A stretch of DNA of 64,000 bases from Fragum whitleyi (lineage: Eukaryota; Mollusca; Bivalvia; Cardiida; Cardiidae). A program made the position numbers and the translations under genes. Each line of letters opens with the position of its first letter. Positions within the stretch are counted from its first letter, which is position 1. The stretch covers positions 20,973,158-21,037,157 of the forward strand of contig OX411546.1 of assembly GCA_948146395.1 (NCBI GenBank). The letters run 5' to 3'. The notes below the pieces were generated by a model, which made no database searches, had not been told where the DNA came from, and saw only the letters and a list, made by a program, of their open reading frames with translations. Of this stretch, positions 22,450 through 34,550 are shown piece after piece.

Positions 22450-22616
22450 TTTAGTGAAAGAATTTGACCCCTCGAGGTTGACAGCCAAGGGATCATTAAC
22501 TCCTGAATTTAAAAACCAAGCACAATCCCTGATATATCGAGGAATAAGCACAAAACTAATGTAAAAGCTTGTAAATGTATAGGCACTTGCAATAGATTTG
22601 CACTGATCCCTCGAAA
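22450..22616. repeat. Repeat family V copy 1
   Basis: GACCCCTCGAGGTTGACAGC on the left and GCACTTGCAATAGATTTGCA CTGATCCCTCGA on the right. The right portion is shared with 30836-30963. CCTCGA occurs at both edges in inverted orientation. Decayed. Confidence 0.4.
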
Positions 22617-22883
22617 TAAGTCAAGGGAAATGCGATCAATTATGGTTTGGTTCAAACCTATCTATTCTACATACATGAACATACATATTCTCACAACTTA
22701 GATTTATCCGATCTGCTTCCCAGAAATAAACCATTACTCGCGCCAAAAGTGTTCGAAAGGGAAAGGTTCTGGATCGATGGCTGCCCCTGGAAATTGGACT
22801 TAGTACCTCTTGATCAAGAAGCCGACGTTCTACCCCTCGACCATGGATATCACTTATAGTATACGTGCTTTTATTGACTGAAC

Positions 22884-23015
22884 TATAACATTTTTTCAGT
22901 TAAACTGTTAGTACCTAACAATGGATTCCTGGATTTACTTGCGCACCATCGCTACTATTACATCAATTACTAGCACCTGCCCTACAAAGGTTTACGGTTA
23001 TCGAAAAACTAGTCA
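22884..23015 (-). repeat. SINE family F fragment
   Basis: CCTAACAATGGATTCCTGGA followed by decayed body text (GCACCTGCCCTACAAAGGTT, TTACGGTTATCG). Tail and head are both lost or scrambled. Confidence 0.5.
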
Positions 23016-23161
23016 GAGATACGATATACATGGAGATATTCGAATCTTTTTTAAATTGAAAACCTAAACAAATTGTATGAATACGCAGAGTTAATTACGT
23101 AACAGATAAAAAGGGGGCTTAACGTATTTTCTAAGTCTTGGGGATAGCCTTTTGAAGAATA

Positions 23162-23596
23162 CAGTTAACATCATCGTGAAATTGACAAGATGAATTTTGG
23201 ATTGACTTTGGAATAGAATTGAGTGAGTGTGTGGAGCGAGTTTTGAGTGAATTTAATGGGAGGTAAACCAATATCGCAAATTTTGTTCAGGATGAACAAA
23301 ATTAGCGAAATTTATAACCTCCCTTTAAAAAGTTATTCATACAGGTTCTATAAAAGGTTTCCTACCTCTTCAAGGACCAATCAGACGTTTAAAATTTCAA
23401 TTATTTCAGTGAAATCGCGATTTTTTTTCTATTTATATTTATTTTCAATGTAGTTGTTGATTGTATCTTTTTAGTCATATTTGAGCGTGTTTTTATCGAT
23501 TTGTGTTAGTGTTTTGAATGAATGAATGGAGCGCTGATTCAGTGATTTAGAATGGTTTTGTTTGAGATGAATGACACTGTCACGATGTTTTAACTG
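23162..23596. mobile_element. MITE family A copy 2
   Basis: 435 bp. Left end CAGTTAACATCATCGTGAAA, right end TGTCACGATGTTTTAACTG. The internal palindrome TTTTGTTCAGGATGAACAAA is intact. A TA precedes the element, but TG follows, so the duplication has one base changed. Confidence 0.8.
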
Positions 23597-23789
23597 TGCC
23601 ATACGTTGATCTAGGGATAGGAGTTGTAGTCCGGACTCCGGACCGAAATCTATCTCCCGGAATTTCGGCAAATATATGATCTTAAAATAATATAAAGCCT
23701 GGTAAATCGGAGTATTATTCAGTCGGTGGGAGACAATTTGATAAAACAACGGATATGTTAATGCTGTCTCTGCGAAATTTTACACGTCA

Positions 23790-24063
<274 letters not shown>

Positions 24064-24200
24064 AAATAAAGAAGAAGAATTGAGAGAATGGAGAGAATAG
24101 AGACAATATCGAATATATAACTTTTATTTCATTCATTGTTCAAACGTTCATCGAAAACATCTTTGAAGAGTCGCATTACCTCTTACAGATACAAAGGGGA

Positions 24201-24908
24201 GCCGCCGTGATGGCGCAGTTGGTACAGTTAATTACATCGTGAAATTGACTTTTAACTCAATCAAAACCATTCTAAATCGCTCACTCAGCGCTCCGTTCAT
24301 TCATTCCAAACATTCATTCAAATCGATGAAAAACGCCCCAAAAAGTATACAACCAACAACTGCATTCAAAATAAAAACAAATGGGAAAAAATCGCGATTT
24401 CACTGTCATAATTGAAATTGTTAGCGTATGATTGGTTCTTGAAAAAATAGAAAGTATTTTACAAAACTTTTATGCATATTTTATTAAAGGGAGGTAATCA
24501 ATATTGCTGATTTTGTTCATCCTGAACAAAATTTGCAATACTGGATTACCCCCCCCCCATTAAATACGCTCAAAAGTCGCTCCACACACTCATTCAACTC
24601 CGTTCCAAAATCATTCCAAAATAATTCATCTTGTCAATTTCACGATGTTGTTAACTGTAGCCGTCGAACTGCCAATCTAATATCACGGGTTTGACCCTCG
24701 AAAACGGCGCTAAACCTTTTCCGACTATTTGTCTCCCTCTAACGGGTCGATAATCGTAGACCTATGTCGGATAGCTGATGGAGGCTAGGAAATGATGTAA
24801 TGGTGGTACTGGTATGATTAATTCAAGGAATCTATTGATAGGTACTCCAGTGACCCACGATATACTTGAAAGATTGTTGAAAGCGGCGAAAAACCTTATC
24901 AAATAAAT
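24201..24908 (+). repeat. SINE family F copy 3, split by a MITE
   Basis: The tRNA-like head starts GCCGCCGTGATGGCGCAGTT GGTA, is interrupted by a family A MITE at 24225-24657, and resumes GCCGTCGAACTGCCAATCTA with a decayed B box (GGGTTTGACCCTC). Body and tail follow (GGTCGATAATCGTAGACCTA, GGAGGCTAGGAAATGATG, AAGCGGCGAAAAACC). Confidence 0.85.
24225..24657. mobile_element. MITE family A copy 3, inserted in the SINE head
   Basis: 433 bp from CAGTTAATTACATCGTGAAA to TTTCACGATGTTGTTAACTG. TA at 24223-24224 and 24658-24659 is the target duplication. Removing the element plus one TA restores a continuous SINE head, which proves the boundaries and the TA preference. Internal orientation is opposite to copies 1 and 2. 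Confidence 0.92.
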
Positions 24909-25809
24909 TTGGATACAAAGGACGGAAACAAAAGGAAGTCAAGGGACACATATAGCCAGAGTTTCAAATCTATGTTTAAATTCGCAATTAAGGTTGACCG
25001 TAGTCGATACGTAGCTAATATGCTATATGCAGCGGACTCCCACTTAGCGCTAGATTAATAGATTTATTTATAGTGCATTTATCCATGTCTTATTATCAAA
25101 GCAGCGTTGATAATTAGCATATCGTCTGCTTGCAAGCACGGAAAGAATATTTCAAATGATAAATCTACGGAATACGGAATAGTAAAGCCTATTATCTTCA
25201 ACTAGTTTTACTGTACAAATATAACAGCGTTTTCATATAATACGATAAAAAGTGAGCTAAGAGTGGTTTAAAGCTATTTTAAGTCATTAAAGTGTGCTTA
25301 ATTAACATATTTTTCACAATACTTCAGTGAATTCAGAACGATAACCATTGATCTTATAGCTATGCGTTCTTGTACGCATTGTCTTTCTTTGTAGATTTAA
25401 TAGTTTATTTAAGTCTCATCCATATACAAACAATAATACATATCTACAGAGTAAGAGTAATTATTTACAAGAAGTATACGGCCATTCTTTATAAGAATTA
25501 CAAGAGACTATAAATTATGTATATTTTGTATTTAACTACGAAAATCTGTATTCAACGTTCAAAAGTTTAATTCAATCCGCGGCAATGAGTTTGGGAATAA
25601 AACAAGTTTAAGAAAAGGTGTCCAGCTTTGCACGGGCATATTTGAAACGTTTGCTAACGCTTTGCCGCCCTGGACGTATCACAGTTCATTAGGATAGATC
25701 TTAGAAATCATTGTTGAAGATCACAGTATTAGAGCAACAATAGGCTAAAAAAGTGTCTTTTTTTTTAAAATATTGCCTTACAAAATTGACGATCAATCAA
25801 AACTAAGAA

Positions 25810-26070
25810 TTTCATAACTTGATAACGAAACGCGTTTCAAAGTGGTTTTTTTTTTGTGTGTGTGTGTGTGTGTTTCCGAATTATAATATGCCGAAAAGAT
25901 ATTCATAGACTTTCTGAAAGAATTTAAGAAATTTGTTCTTCTTCGAGCGTATTAACTAAAGTACAACCCGATGCCGAATTACCTCAAAATTTCCCAAAAG
26001 TACTACACTTACGCCCGAGTCACTTTCCAGTTAACGGGAATACCCGAGTCATCAAACGGTCCCGATTGCA
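25810..26070 (+). repeat. Family L element, degraded copy
   Basis: Shares with 63469-63700 the words ATTATAATATGCCGAAAAGA, GAATTACCTCAAAATTTCCC and ACTACACTTACGCCCGAGTC. It contains a T9(GT)n tract at 25848-25873. Relative to the array at 35.9-37.0 kb only one unit is present. Confidence 0.5.
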
Positions 26071-26302
26071 ACCACATGGCCAGTTTTAAAGAATCTACAA
26101 ATAGGAAGATCTACTATTTACAAAATTACGCTAAAGGAGCTTACCGCGTAAAAAGTGTATTTAATGTGAGCGATTTGTAAAATCGGGTTTCGTAGATTAA
26201 CATTTAAATACCGAAAAACTGCTCGCCAGGCGTAATAAATCATCCGTTGGTTGGTGACTCTTTTCACTCACGATACTGTATCTGTCAGAAAAACGAAAAT
26301 AA

Positions 26303-26531
26303 CCTGGCCTCGAGGTTAAAAAACTTTTCTCAGGCTCAACTGAGATTTTTCTCAAATCTTAAATTGAAATAAATGTATGAAAATAAAAGATAATACTAAT
26401 AAGTTGTTATTTATAAAAAAAAAAACTTATTTTTACTATCTTAAATGCTAATACATTAAAATGAGTATTAAAACAGAATAACGGCTTTGATCTCAAATTG
26501 AAATTTGTTGTTTTATAACCTCGAGCCCTGA
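26303..26531. mobile_element. Foldback element family J copy 2
   Basis: Arms GGCCTCGAGGTTAAAAAACT and TGTTTTATAACCTCGAGCCC; centre AATAAGTTGTTATTTATAAA. Same layout as copy 1, with the central stem broken by an A10 run. Confidence 0.7.
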
Positions 26532-26599
26532 TCTCTTGGCCCCCATGTCAATTTCCGGCAACGTCCGAACGATAGACGACTCTTTCCGGGGACTATCGA

Positions 26600-26852
26600 T
26601 CATAAGACCCGTCTTCAGAAAAGAGACCATTTGGTAAGTCCCCATATTAATAAATAGTTGTAAAAGTAATTATATAGTTTCGGTATAAGTAAACCGAAGA
26701 TCGCATTTCTGATAGGGTATTCTTTATCTAGAAAATCAGCCGATTGCTAAAAGTTTCAACCTTTGTCAGACTGCGCAGCTCGCGCAGACTGACTAAGTTC
26801 GACACTTTACGCACCACTCAGATGGTCCCTTTTCGTCTGACGGGTCACATAT
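26600..26852. mobile_element. MITE family I copy 2
   Basis: The right end ATGGTCCCTTTTCGTCTGAC GGGTCACAT is the complement of the left end (AGACCCGTCTTCAGAAAAGA GACCAT), with decay. The interior holds CAGACTGCGCAGCTCGCGCA GACTGACTA, matching the copy at 32491. Confidence 0.65.
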
Positions 26853-27080
26853 TTGACAAAAGAAATAGACCCAGCAGAAGCGAACCGTAGATCACAATTA
26901 GTATCTAAAATGACCAATTGGGGAAGGCATAATCATCAGTCTAGAATAAAGAAATCTGACAATAACGAAAGTTGTCGACCCAAGGCAGCCTGTGCGGACA
27001 GACTTTCGTCGACATTTCTCGCTCTTCCCATGTGAACTCTATTCGCCATAAACTTAAGGGATCATCCTTTAAAAGAAAAT

Positions 27081-27195
27081 TGGGTTCGATCCCCGACGGC
27101 GGCTCTCATCTTTTCTGACTATTTATTTTCCACCACTGGGTTGATAATCACAGACTTATGTGGGATAACAGCTGGAGGCTAAGAAAGAGTGTAAC
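27081..27195 (+). repeat. SINE family F, head-truncated fragment
   Basis: Begins within the B box, GGGTTCGATCCCCGACGGCG, and runs through ACTGGGTTGATAATCACAGA and AACAGCTGGAGGCTAAGAAA before losing similarity. No tail. Confidence 0.7.
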
Positions 27196-27832
27196 AAGCA
27201 AATTCTTTCCTTTTTACAATTATTTCCCCAGAATTATAGAATGGTTTTCTTCCAAAATAATAAGTATAGATAATACCAATTGTTATATGCAGCAACAATT
27301 TTTGTATAAAAAAAGATCCTGGACTTTGTTTACTCACGTGCTACGGCGGGGTACCATTTCTAAACGTTCACAAACGACTGAGCGCAAGGCATGTCCACGG
27401 TCTCTTTTTTCTGTTACTACCCGGTTACTATTGTTTCAAGCCGCGTTTACACCATATAGTCAATGTTTTGCATAAGTTTCTAGAACTTGGTGCATTTAAC
27501 ATTATTTTAATATCTCAACTCTCTCTATCGTGTGGGTGGGGATAAAATATTCAATAGAATAGAATTCTTGATATAACAAGGCAGCATTTCATTGAAGCCA
27601 TTTTAATAGAAAAGTGTTATCCTACATAGCCAATTAAGTTCATTGTTATTCTGATAAGTTTTGTCGATAAAAACACATTTATATTCGAATAATGATTATA
27701 ATGGACGGTATCAGATGTCCCCCCGAATAAAACTGTTGCAATAAATCACAACACCTCTGTCGATTTGGAATCAATAATCTACTTAACAGCAGTTTAAAAA
27801 AAACCCATAGAGGCTCAGATTTAGTTTACTTG

Positions 27833-28105
27833 AAAAGGGTTTTACGCCGATTTTAGCATTTTTTCAGTCATAGTGCAGTTAGACCCTCGATCATAAGCCC
27901 CCTCGTTCGATCTACGGCGGAAGCACTCATTCTTTCCGACATCTATTTCCCAAAAAATGGGTGGATAATCGTAAACCTCATCTTCGCAAGCCAAGTGTTC
28001 TAACTCCACTATGTTCCTTACGAACATAAGGAACATAGTTGAGTTAGAACCCTTGGCTTGTGAAGATGCGTAAACCTGTGTGTGGTGAAAAGCTTGAGGC
28101 TTTGA
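27833..28105 (+). repeat. Composite of two SINE family F pieces in opposite orientation, split by a foldback MITE
   Basis: 27833-27866 is a minus-strand SINE tail (GGGTTTTACGCCGATTTTAG). From about 27868 a plus-strand head begins (CATAGTGCAGTTAGACCCTC, then GTTCGATCTACGGCGG) and continues into body text GGGTGGATAATCGTAAACCT. That body is cut at 27978 by a 90-bp foldback element and resumes at 28078. Confidence 0.65.
27979..28068. mobile_element. Foldback MITE family C copy 2 with a 9-bp target duplication
   Basis: 90 bp from CATCTTCGCAAGCCAAG to CTTGGCTTGTGAAGATG, self-complementary almost throughout. CGTAAACCT stands on both sides (27970-27978 and 28069-28077) and occurs once in other SINE copies, so it is a genuine 9-bp target duplication. 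That length suggests a Mutator-like or similar transposase supplied in trans (inference). Confidence 0.88.
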
Positions 28106-30835
28106 AATAGAAATCCACAGTAAGGTACTTCGGCTATTATTATACACAGCAATTAACAAAGATCTACATAACACACAAAAAAACTAATATTTTTAAAACT
28201 ATACGATAAGACTGTTTGTTTTTTTATTAAAAGCAGCATCAAAACCATGCATTGAAACCAAACATGATCATCAATGTACCTTTTTCTTTACAAGCAGAAA
28301 CTCTACTTATAGTTCGGACCGATTTTAAAGCGAACCTTAAGGTTTGACCTTCATAAAAGCAGTGAAACAAAGACTTATAACGCCGCTAGTTTCCTGTCAC
28401 TTTCCCCACGTGATTGGATACAGCAGACTGGTGTCAATGTTTGTTTCCGGAAGACCAGTCAACCGTGATATATCGTATGACAGATGTCCTATTTCCCTGT
28501 TGTGATAGAAATCAGGCCGAGCACCAGTCTCCAGATTGGTTCCTTTGTTCCCATAACTGTGATCTTGATTAGATCAAAGCACTGAAAGCACTGATGGTGA
28601 ACGAACCTGATGGCATTCTGTAGTGATATATTGAATTCAATTAGAAAAGAGAAATTACGAATGTAAAAAAAAGTGGGAAGAATTGTCTCGACAAAATTTC
28701 CGTTATTCGGAAATTTCACTGCCAATTCAAAGAAAGGGAAAGAGAGGAAAATCCTGTTAGAAAAATATTTGTTAGAATATGAGATGTTACTCTGTGAAAA
28801 TTTCTTTTACACACTTGAAATAGGTACATTTATTTATTAAACATAAATGGAGAAAACGATTTAATCCTATCTAAAACTGTCTTTAACCTACATACAATGG
28901 TGTTTGTTTTTACAAAAGTAGTTGATATCATGTTTAAGCTTATTTCAAGTAAATTTGTTGTATTTGTTTTAACTTTTTTAACTATCTTTGTTTCTTCTCA
29001 GAGGATGAAAAGGTCTTTGAGTACCAACCAAATAAACACCTATGAATATCAGTCAGTCCTGAACTGTACTCATTGTTTAAAGTTATGATTTGTTAACTTA
29101 CTAATAGTATTTTGAACCATAACCTGAGAGATCAGTTTTTTAACATATTTGAAGCCATAACCACTTCCGTGGTTAACACTTATGTCGTTATTCAATTTTA
29201 TAACACTGCAGGATGAGAAATATTTAGGTATAGGTTAAAGGAGGTCTAGTGCCCTATTAGTATTATTCATAGATAATTTCTGTTTAAGGTTTAGAAATAA
29301 AAGTATAACTTTTTATATTAAACAATTGCTCCATAGTAAATTACATACTAAAAGTCTTTATAAATATTATTTTTGTAACGTAATTTCTACATCAAAAGCG
29401 AATAAGAATCTTATTTAAGAAGTTTATTTTTTAAAGGGAGGTAATAATTGCATGACTATGTCTATGACTATGTTTAAGTATAATACAATGTTTTTTTCCT
29501 TCAGACTTTCTTTCCAAAAAGAGTTGAGAATCCTTACAATTGTCGGTTTATTTTTTGCACGAGAACCTATTGTTTACCTTCAAGAGTTTGGATGCTTGTA
29601 AAATCACTCACTATCGATATCTTATTACAGTATTGCGGCTGATATTAGACTTCTGCTCGGAGCTAGTTTTTGCTTAAACTGTAGTTAACCAATTCTAAAC
29701 GTATTTTGGGAAGGAAGGAGCCAGTTTTTATTCATCGATTTAGATTTTTATGATTTCTGTAAAAAACGCAATGACTTTTCCAGAATAATTTAACAACTAA
29801 ACCCGCCTGTCGAATTGTAAACAAGTGCATGACGGATCTGGTCCCCCCTTGACCACGACTCGTCAATTGGATTGGTATCTAGGGTTGAATATTTACCTAT
29901 CATTTATTTAATTTTCAAATAGAATTTTGAATTGATATGGTTTTACAGATTGAAAAAATGCAAAGTAGAATGGCCCCAATGAAATATCTTCTGTGCCTGT
30001 CGCATTTGGTATTCGGCAATATTCGCTTCTGAGACAGACGAATACGAAACGTTTTCGCTGGGAATAAGTTCACCGAATATTCGAGTGTATCCTTACAAGC
30101 CCTACTTCAGCCAACGCAATTTTACAGAAAAATCTTAATAGCGGCGTTCATCCCTATTCGAATAAAAGTACAAGAAAGGTTGTACATGTAAAACACATGT
30201 CGAATCATTCTTAAAACCCGTCTCGAGACTGACTGTCGCTAGTTGAAAAGTTATGTAAAACCGCGTTACCGTTTCTAATGACACAAGGTGTCTTGATGTG
30301 TCATTCGTCTCAACTCGCCCGATTCCTCTAACCTACATTTAAATCGGAGCCGTCGGAGATCGCCCGAGTATTGCCGATTGTAAGTTCAAGAGGACATGAC
30401 CTAAATAAACACGTATTTCCGGCTAATTACTACAAGTTGCACCAGCGAAGGCTTGGGTCAAAAACATAGTATCTGTCTCTACGGTGTCTAGACACAAACT
30501 TTGTTTTTGCTTTAAACTCTCGACAAGCTTACGCCGATCAAAAATTCCCTTGATTAACATTGCAAGATCATTTTGTGTTTTTCAAGGCGAATTTTCATTA
30601 TTTTCACTTGATAAAGAACACTAGTAGCACGCTTTTAAAGAAAAAAACATTGATTTTGCGGAGAAAAATATTGAAAGATACTAAAGTGAATTTTAAGAGG
30701 CGCTACTTTATTTCAAATGTATTAACATCCAACAGGATTTTCCTGACATGGTATATAACACTGGTGAACGACGTTCGTTCACCAAAAAACCGTTAGCACT
30801 TTGCGGAAAGCAGTCGAATTAACCCATAGCAAGAC
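28106..30835. other. No gene or matched repeat seen
   Basis: About 2.7 kb without an open frame of note and without a repeat family that I could match to other parts of the window. Short frames (for example 28897-29088, hydrophobic, no further domain) lack supporting splice context. Confidence 0.5.
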
Positions 30836-30963
30836 AATATCGAGGGGTCAGCGCAAACTAGTGTAAGTGCCTTATTATTTTTATCGAGGGGCCAGTGCAA
30901 TTCTATTGTAAGTGCCTTTACGTTTAAAGGCACTTACAATAGTTTTGCGCCGTGATCCCTCAG
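30836..30963. repeat. Repeat family V copy 2 with duplicated left arm
   Basis: ATCGAGGGGTCAGCGCAAAC TAGTGTAAGTGCC is followed closely by a second ATCGAGGGGCCAGTGCAATT CTATTGTAAGTGCC. The latter pairs with GGCACTTACAATAGTTTTGC GCCGTGATCCCTC on the right, making a foldback with an extra left arm. Confidence 0.65.
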
Positions 30964-31224
30964 TATGAATTTCGAGTGTGCCAAATAAAGCAACGCCACA
31001 GCTAAAAATGAAAAAAAACGTCCTTTGTAGATGGAAAGGTCAGTTAAAAATATGGTAGAAACTTCTGAGATGACCCTGCATTTACAGTTTGACAGTACCA
31101 GGGTTGATGACCTATGTCATATATAGCAGGCCTATTGAAATAATCCATTTTGATCGCATATGTTACAAAATTATATTACATAGAATGTAGTGCACAAATC
31201 GTCATATTATCCATGATTAATGCC

Positions 31225-31575
31225 CTGGCAGGGCGGAGCCTAAGTAACGGTTCGATTCACTTAAGGTTAGGGTAAATCAGCCTTTATTCATCATTATTTA
31301 CTTCTAAAGATAGTCGATATAATTAACTTGAGATTGTAAAGCATAGGTTGGTAACCAAACCCTCGTAACTTCAGCTTGTCCAAGCTGAAGTTACTAGGGT
31401 TTGGTAAGCCAACGATGAAATGTGTTCACTTTCTCTAAACACGTGAATCCTTTTGGTTTTAGTATACAGTTATTTGCACGCGTTCACGATTATTGCTAAC
31501 TAACTAATCAATGTACCCAAAATATTTAAAAGTTAACTCGCCAAATTACGTCACGGCTAAGCCCCGCCCTGCCAG
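31225..31575. mobile_element. MITE with GC-rich inverted ends (family N)
   Basis: 351 bp bounded by CTGGCAGGGCGGAGCCTAAG and the complement GGCTAAGCCCCGCCCTGCCA G. The interior carries a strong hairpin, CCTCGTAACTTCAGCTTG / CAAGCTGAAGTTACTAGGG, seen also in the family M palindromes. Single copy in the window; no target duplication is evident. Confidence 0.65.
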
Positions 31576-32490
31576 TTCATTAATAACGCAGAATACCGTA
31601 CATTCGCTTGATAATGGTAAATAGTTTTGACGTATATGCGTATCGAAAATATCCAGCAACAAGGGTGAAGCCCTAAACAATTCGACACATTTTTCACAAC
31701 GACCATTTCATATGTTGCAGTGCATTCACCTCTGTTGGGTCAACCGCTTCGAAAACTGTGTCGAGGTATTTGAAAAATCAATTGAGCTACTCTCTGAAAC
31801 AGTTTATAAAGTATACTAGGCCTTCATTATAAGTAATACGGTTTCTTGTCGAGGATATATGACGATTAATACCCACACAGTCTTACCAGTCAAACCATGC
31901 GCTCAAATGCATATGAAATATCATGCACTCGGTCATGTAGAATTCTAAACCATTCTTTAATTAGACTAGCTACTCACTCTTTTTTGCGATTCACATATTG
32001 AAAACACATTCCCTACAAAAATTAAAATGGCAGTTAAAGGAATATATCATCGAGTTGAGTATTTATGTATCAATTGTGGGTTATATTATTTTTTAATGCA
32101 TATGTTGCACTTTTCTCGACTCAATTTCGATTATCAATTTCCTATTTCCTTTTACAGTCATTATGTTTCAATTTTATCTAATGACCTATTTCTTAGGGTT
32201 TGTTCCTTGAAAGAGCATAAAAAAGTAGTAAAATGTAAAGCTAGAAATATCACCAAATGATGACAAATTTAAGGCAATTTTGTTTCTATGGAAATGTGTC
32301 GCCGTTGGGGCTTATCTCAAAATGTCAAAATTGCCGCCATTACTTTAATGGATCCAGTACCTTGAAAGTCTATGAAACATGTGTTTTCTTTTGTTAAAAA
32401 TATCACAAGAAACGTTTAGGGGTCTTGCTGAATTGCAATAAGACCTACATCGCGGAATCGAAATAATTTCACGGTTGTTGATTATTTTTG

Positions 32491-32747
32491 TATATGTGCC
32501 CCGTCACGCGTAAATGGACCATCTGGGAACTCCGTATGATTAACATTTTAAAAAGAGATAGGTTCTAGTAAACCCAAACAGGGTCGCATTTCTTTCACGG
32601 GTGGGTAGATGTATCATTCTAGATTCAGAAAAATAGCGAAATGCGAAAAGTCTCGATCTAGTCAGTCTGCGCAGTCCGCGCAGTCTGACTAGGATGTCAC
32701 TTTTCGCACTACCCATATGGTCCCTTTTCCGTGGCGGGTCACATATA
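32491..32747. mobile_element. MITE family I copy 1
   Basis: TATATGTGCCCCGTCACGCG TAAATGGACCAT on the left; ATGGTCCCTTTTCCGTGGCG GGTCACATATA on the right. About 257 bp with roughly 30-bp inverted ends. Interior hairpin AGTCAGTCTGCGCAG/CGCGCAGTCTGACTA. The minus-strand open frame across it is incidental. Confidence 0.75.
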
Positions 32748-32974
32748 TATAACAGAGGTAATATTGCACAAGTGTAATTCAATTTGCGAATTAGCTCAGA
32801 CTATGCGATTGAGCTCAGGAGGAATTTCAACGCTTTTTAGTAACGGTGAAAATGACTTCAGAATATGTGGTGACGTCATTTTTAAACTGTGTTATAAGTA
32901 AAGGGGAAAACTTTCATCTTTAACGAAATTAGCCATATCGAATTACTTGTTTGATTTTATTTATAGGAAATCAT

Positions 32975-33041
32975 TTATTGAATTCATTCCATATTCATTG
33001 CAAAATCATTCATCATGTCAACTTCACGATTTTCCTCACTG
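32975..33041. mobile_element. MITE family A end fragment
   Basis: CAAAATCATTCATCATGTCA ACTTCACGATTTTCCTCACTG is the terminal ~60 bp of a family A element followed by TA. The rest is absent. Confidence 0.6.
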
Positions 33042-33578
33042 TATGCATATCAATAGGTATACTTAAATGTAAGGTATAATTTATCGATTTTGAATCATTC
33101 ATCGTCCTTACTCGAATTTTAAATTGTCACAAAGTATCTACCATCCTTTTCCTCTGACTTCAAAACGTTTTGGGCAATATCCTAAATAAGAAAGGATTTT
33201 CATTGATTTTTGTCCCTAGCTGTCAGCAGACGAGAAGTCCTTAGCGAAGAAAAATGTTTCCTTTCTCAGAAAATTACCACGAATTGACGAATCTCACATT
33301 CCTTTGTCACACTTCGAGTCTTCGACTGAAGCCATAATTGGCAATTCCGAGACCCATATCCGCAGAAAGCTCCTGATCACATCTCATCCCCCAGGGAGAC
33401 AGTTATAAATCAAATTAAGGACCTTCAGATACAATCAGGCCGAACAACATTGGTGTTTATACAAACTTTACCAAACCTTCTATAGGCATTGTGATCTGTA
33501 TGTATGTGTCACGCTATCGGACTTGATCGGACTGGACGGATTGCGATGGTTTACAGGGCTAGACACCAATATCGCATA

Positions 33579-33987
33579 CAGTTAAAAAAAACATCGTGAA
33601 ATTGACACTCATTCCGATCAAAATCATTCTACATATTTCACTCAGCGTTCCATTCATTCAACACACTCACTCAGATCGACCAAAAACGCTCCGAAATCAC
33701 AAGAAAAAAATAAAAAAATCGTTTAATAGGACTAATATTTATTTATTTGCTTGTTTTGATTTTAAAGTGTCTGGTTGGTCCACGAAGACACATAAACAGA
33801 AAAGTACGAATATTTTGTTAAAGGGAGTTAACAAATATCGCTAATTTTGTTCACCTTGAACAAAACTAGCGACATTCGATTATCTCCCTTTAATTTCTCT
33901 CAAAACTCGCTCCACACAATCACTCAATTTCATATATAAATCATTCCAAAATCATTCATCTTGTCAATTTCACGATGTTCTAAACTG
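33579..33987. mobile_element. MITE family A copy 4
   Basis: 409 bp between TA dinucleotides (33577-33578, 33988-33989). Ends CAGTTAAAAAAAACATCGTG and CACGATGTTCTAAACTG. The interior palindrome is present as TTTGTTCACCTTGAACAAAA. Opposite internal orientation to copies 1 and 2. Confidence 0.85.
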
Positions 33988-34239
33988 TATCAGGTTCTTT
34001 TTTCTTTATCTTGCTAGCTAAATGTAGTCAATCTATGTAACTGTCTATCATATTTCGATGATTTGATCGCTGGCTGACCTTTCTTTTCCAATATCTTCTC
34101 CTAATATTTGTTTTCGCGGGAAAAACTGAGTTCTCGATTTTCGTGCCATGGGTCACACACCATTTTTCCCAACTCGTGTTTATAGAATGAGAAATGTCCC
34201 GATTGCAAAAATATCAAAGAGGAAAGTGAAGAAAATGAT

Positions 34240-34500
34240 ATACCAAATTTATAAAACGAATCATCTATAAACAAATAAAAACGAGGCTTTGTCGAGTTTT
34301 TATCTGCAATAAATGATGAACAAATTTAACAAATTTGGTATTTTATCAATACGTCTTTGATTTTTTTTAAATGTGTCAGGAATTTTTTCGAAGAATCGAC
34401 AAAATTCTTGACTTTGACTTATCTTGAATACACCGCTTAACATATAAAGCCGTTTGTAAAATGGCGTCATCGCACCCTTATGGTGTCATTTTCGTGGAAG
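34240..34500 (-). mobile_element. Family K element, decayed copy
   Basis: TACCAAATTTATAAAACGAA TCATCTATAAACAAATAAAA ACGAG with its complementary arm ATTTAACAAATTTGGTA is the terminal hairpin of family K. AGAATCGACAAAATTCTTGA and AAAGCCGTTTGTAAAATGGC follow in the order of the 52.8-kb copy. Confidence 0.6.
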
Positions 34501-34550
34501 CAAACTAGCAATACAGTGTACTTTACTATCTGAGCTCATTTTAATTGTTA

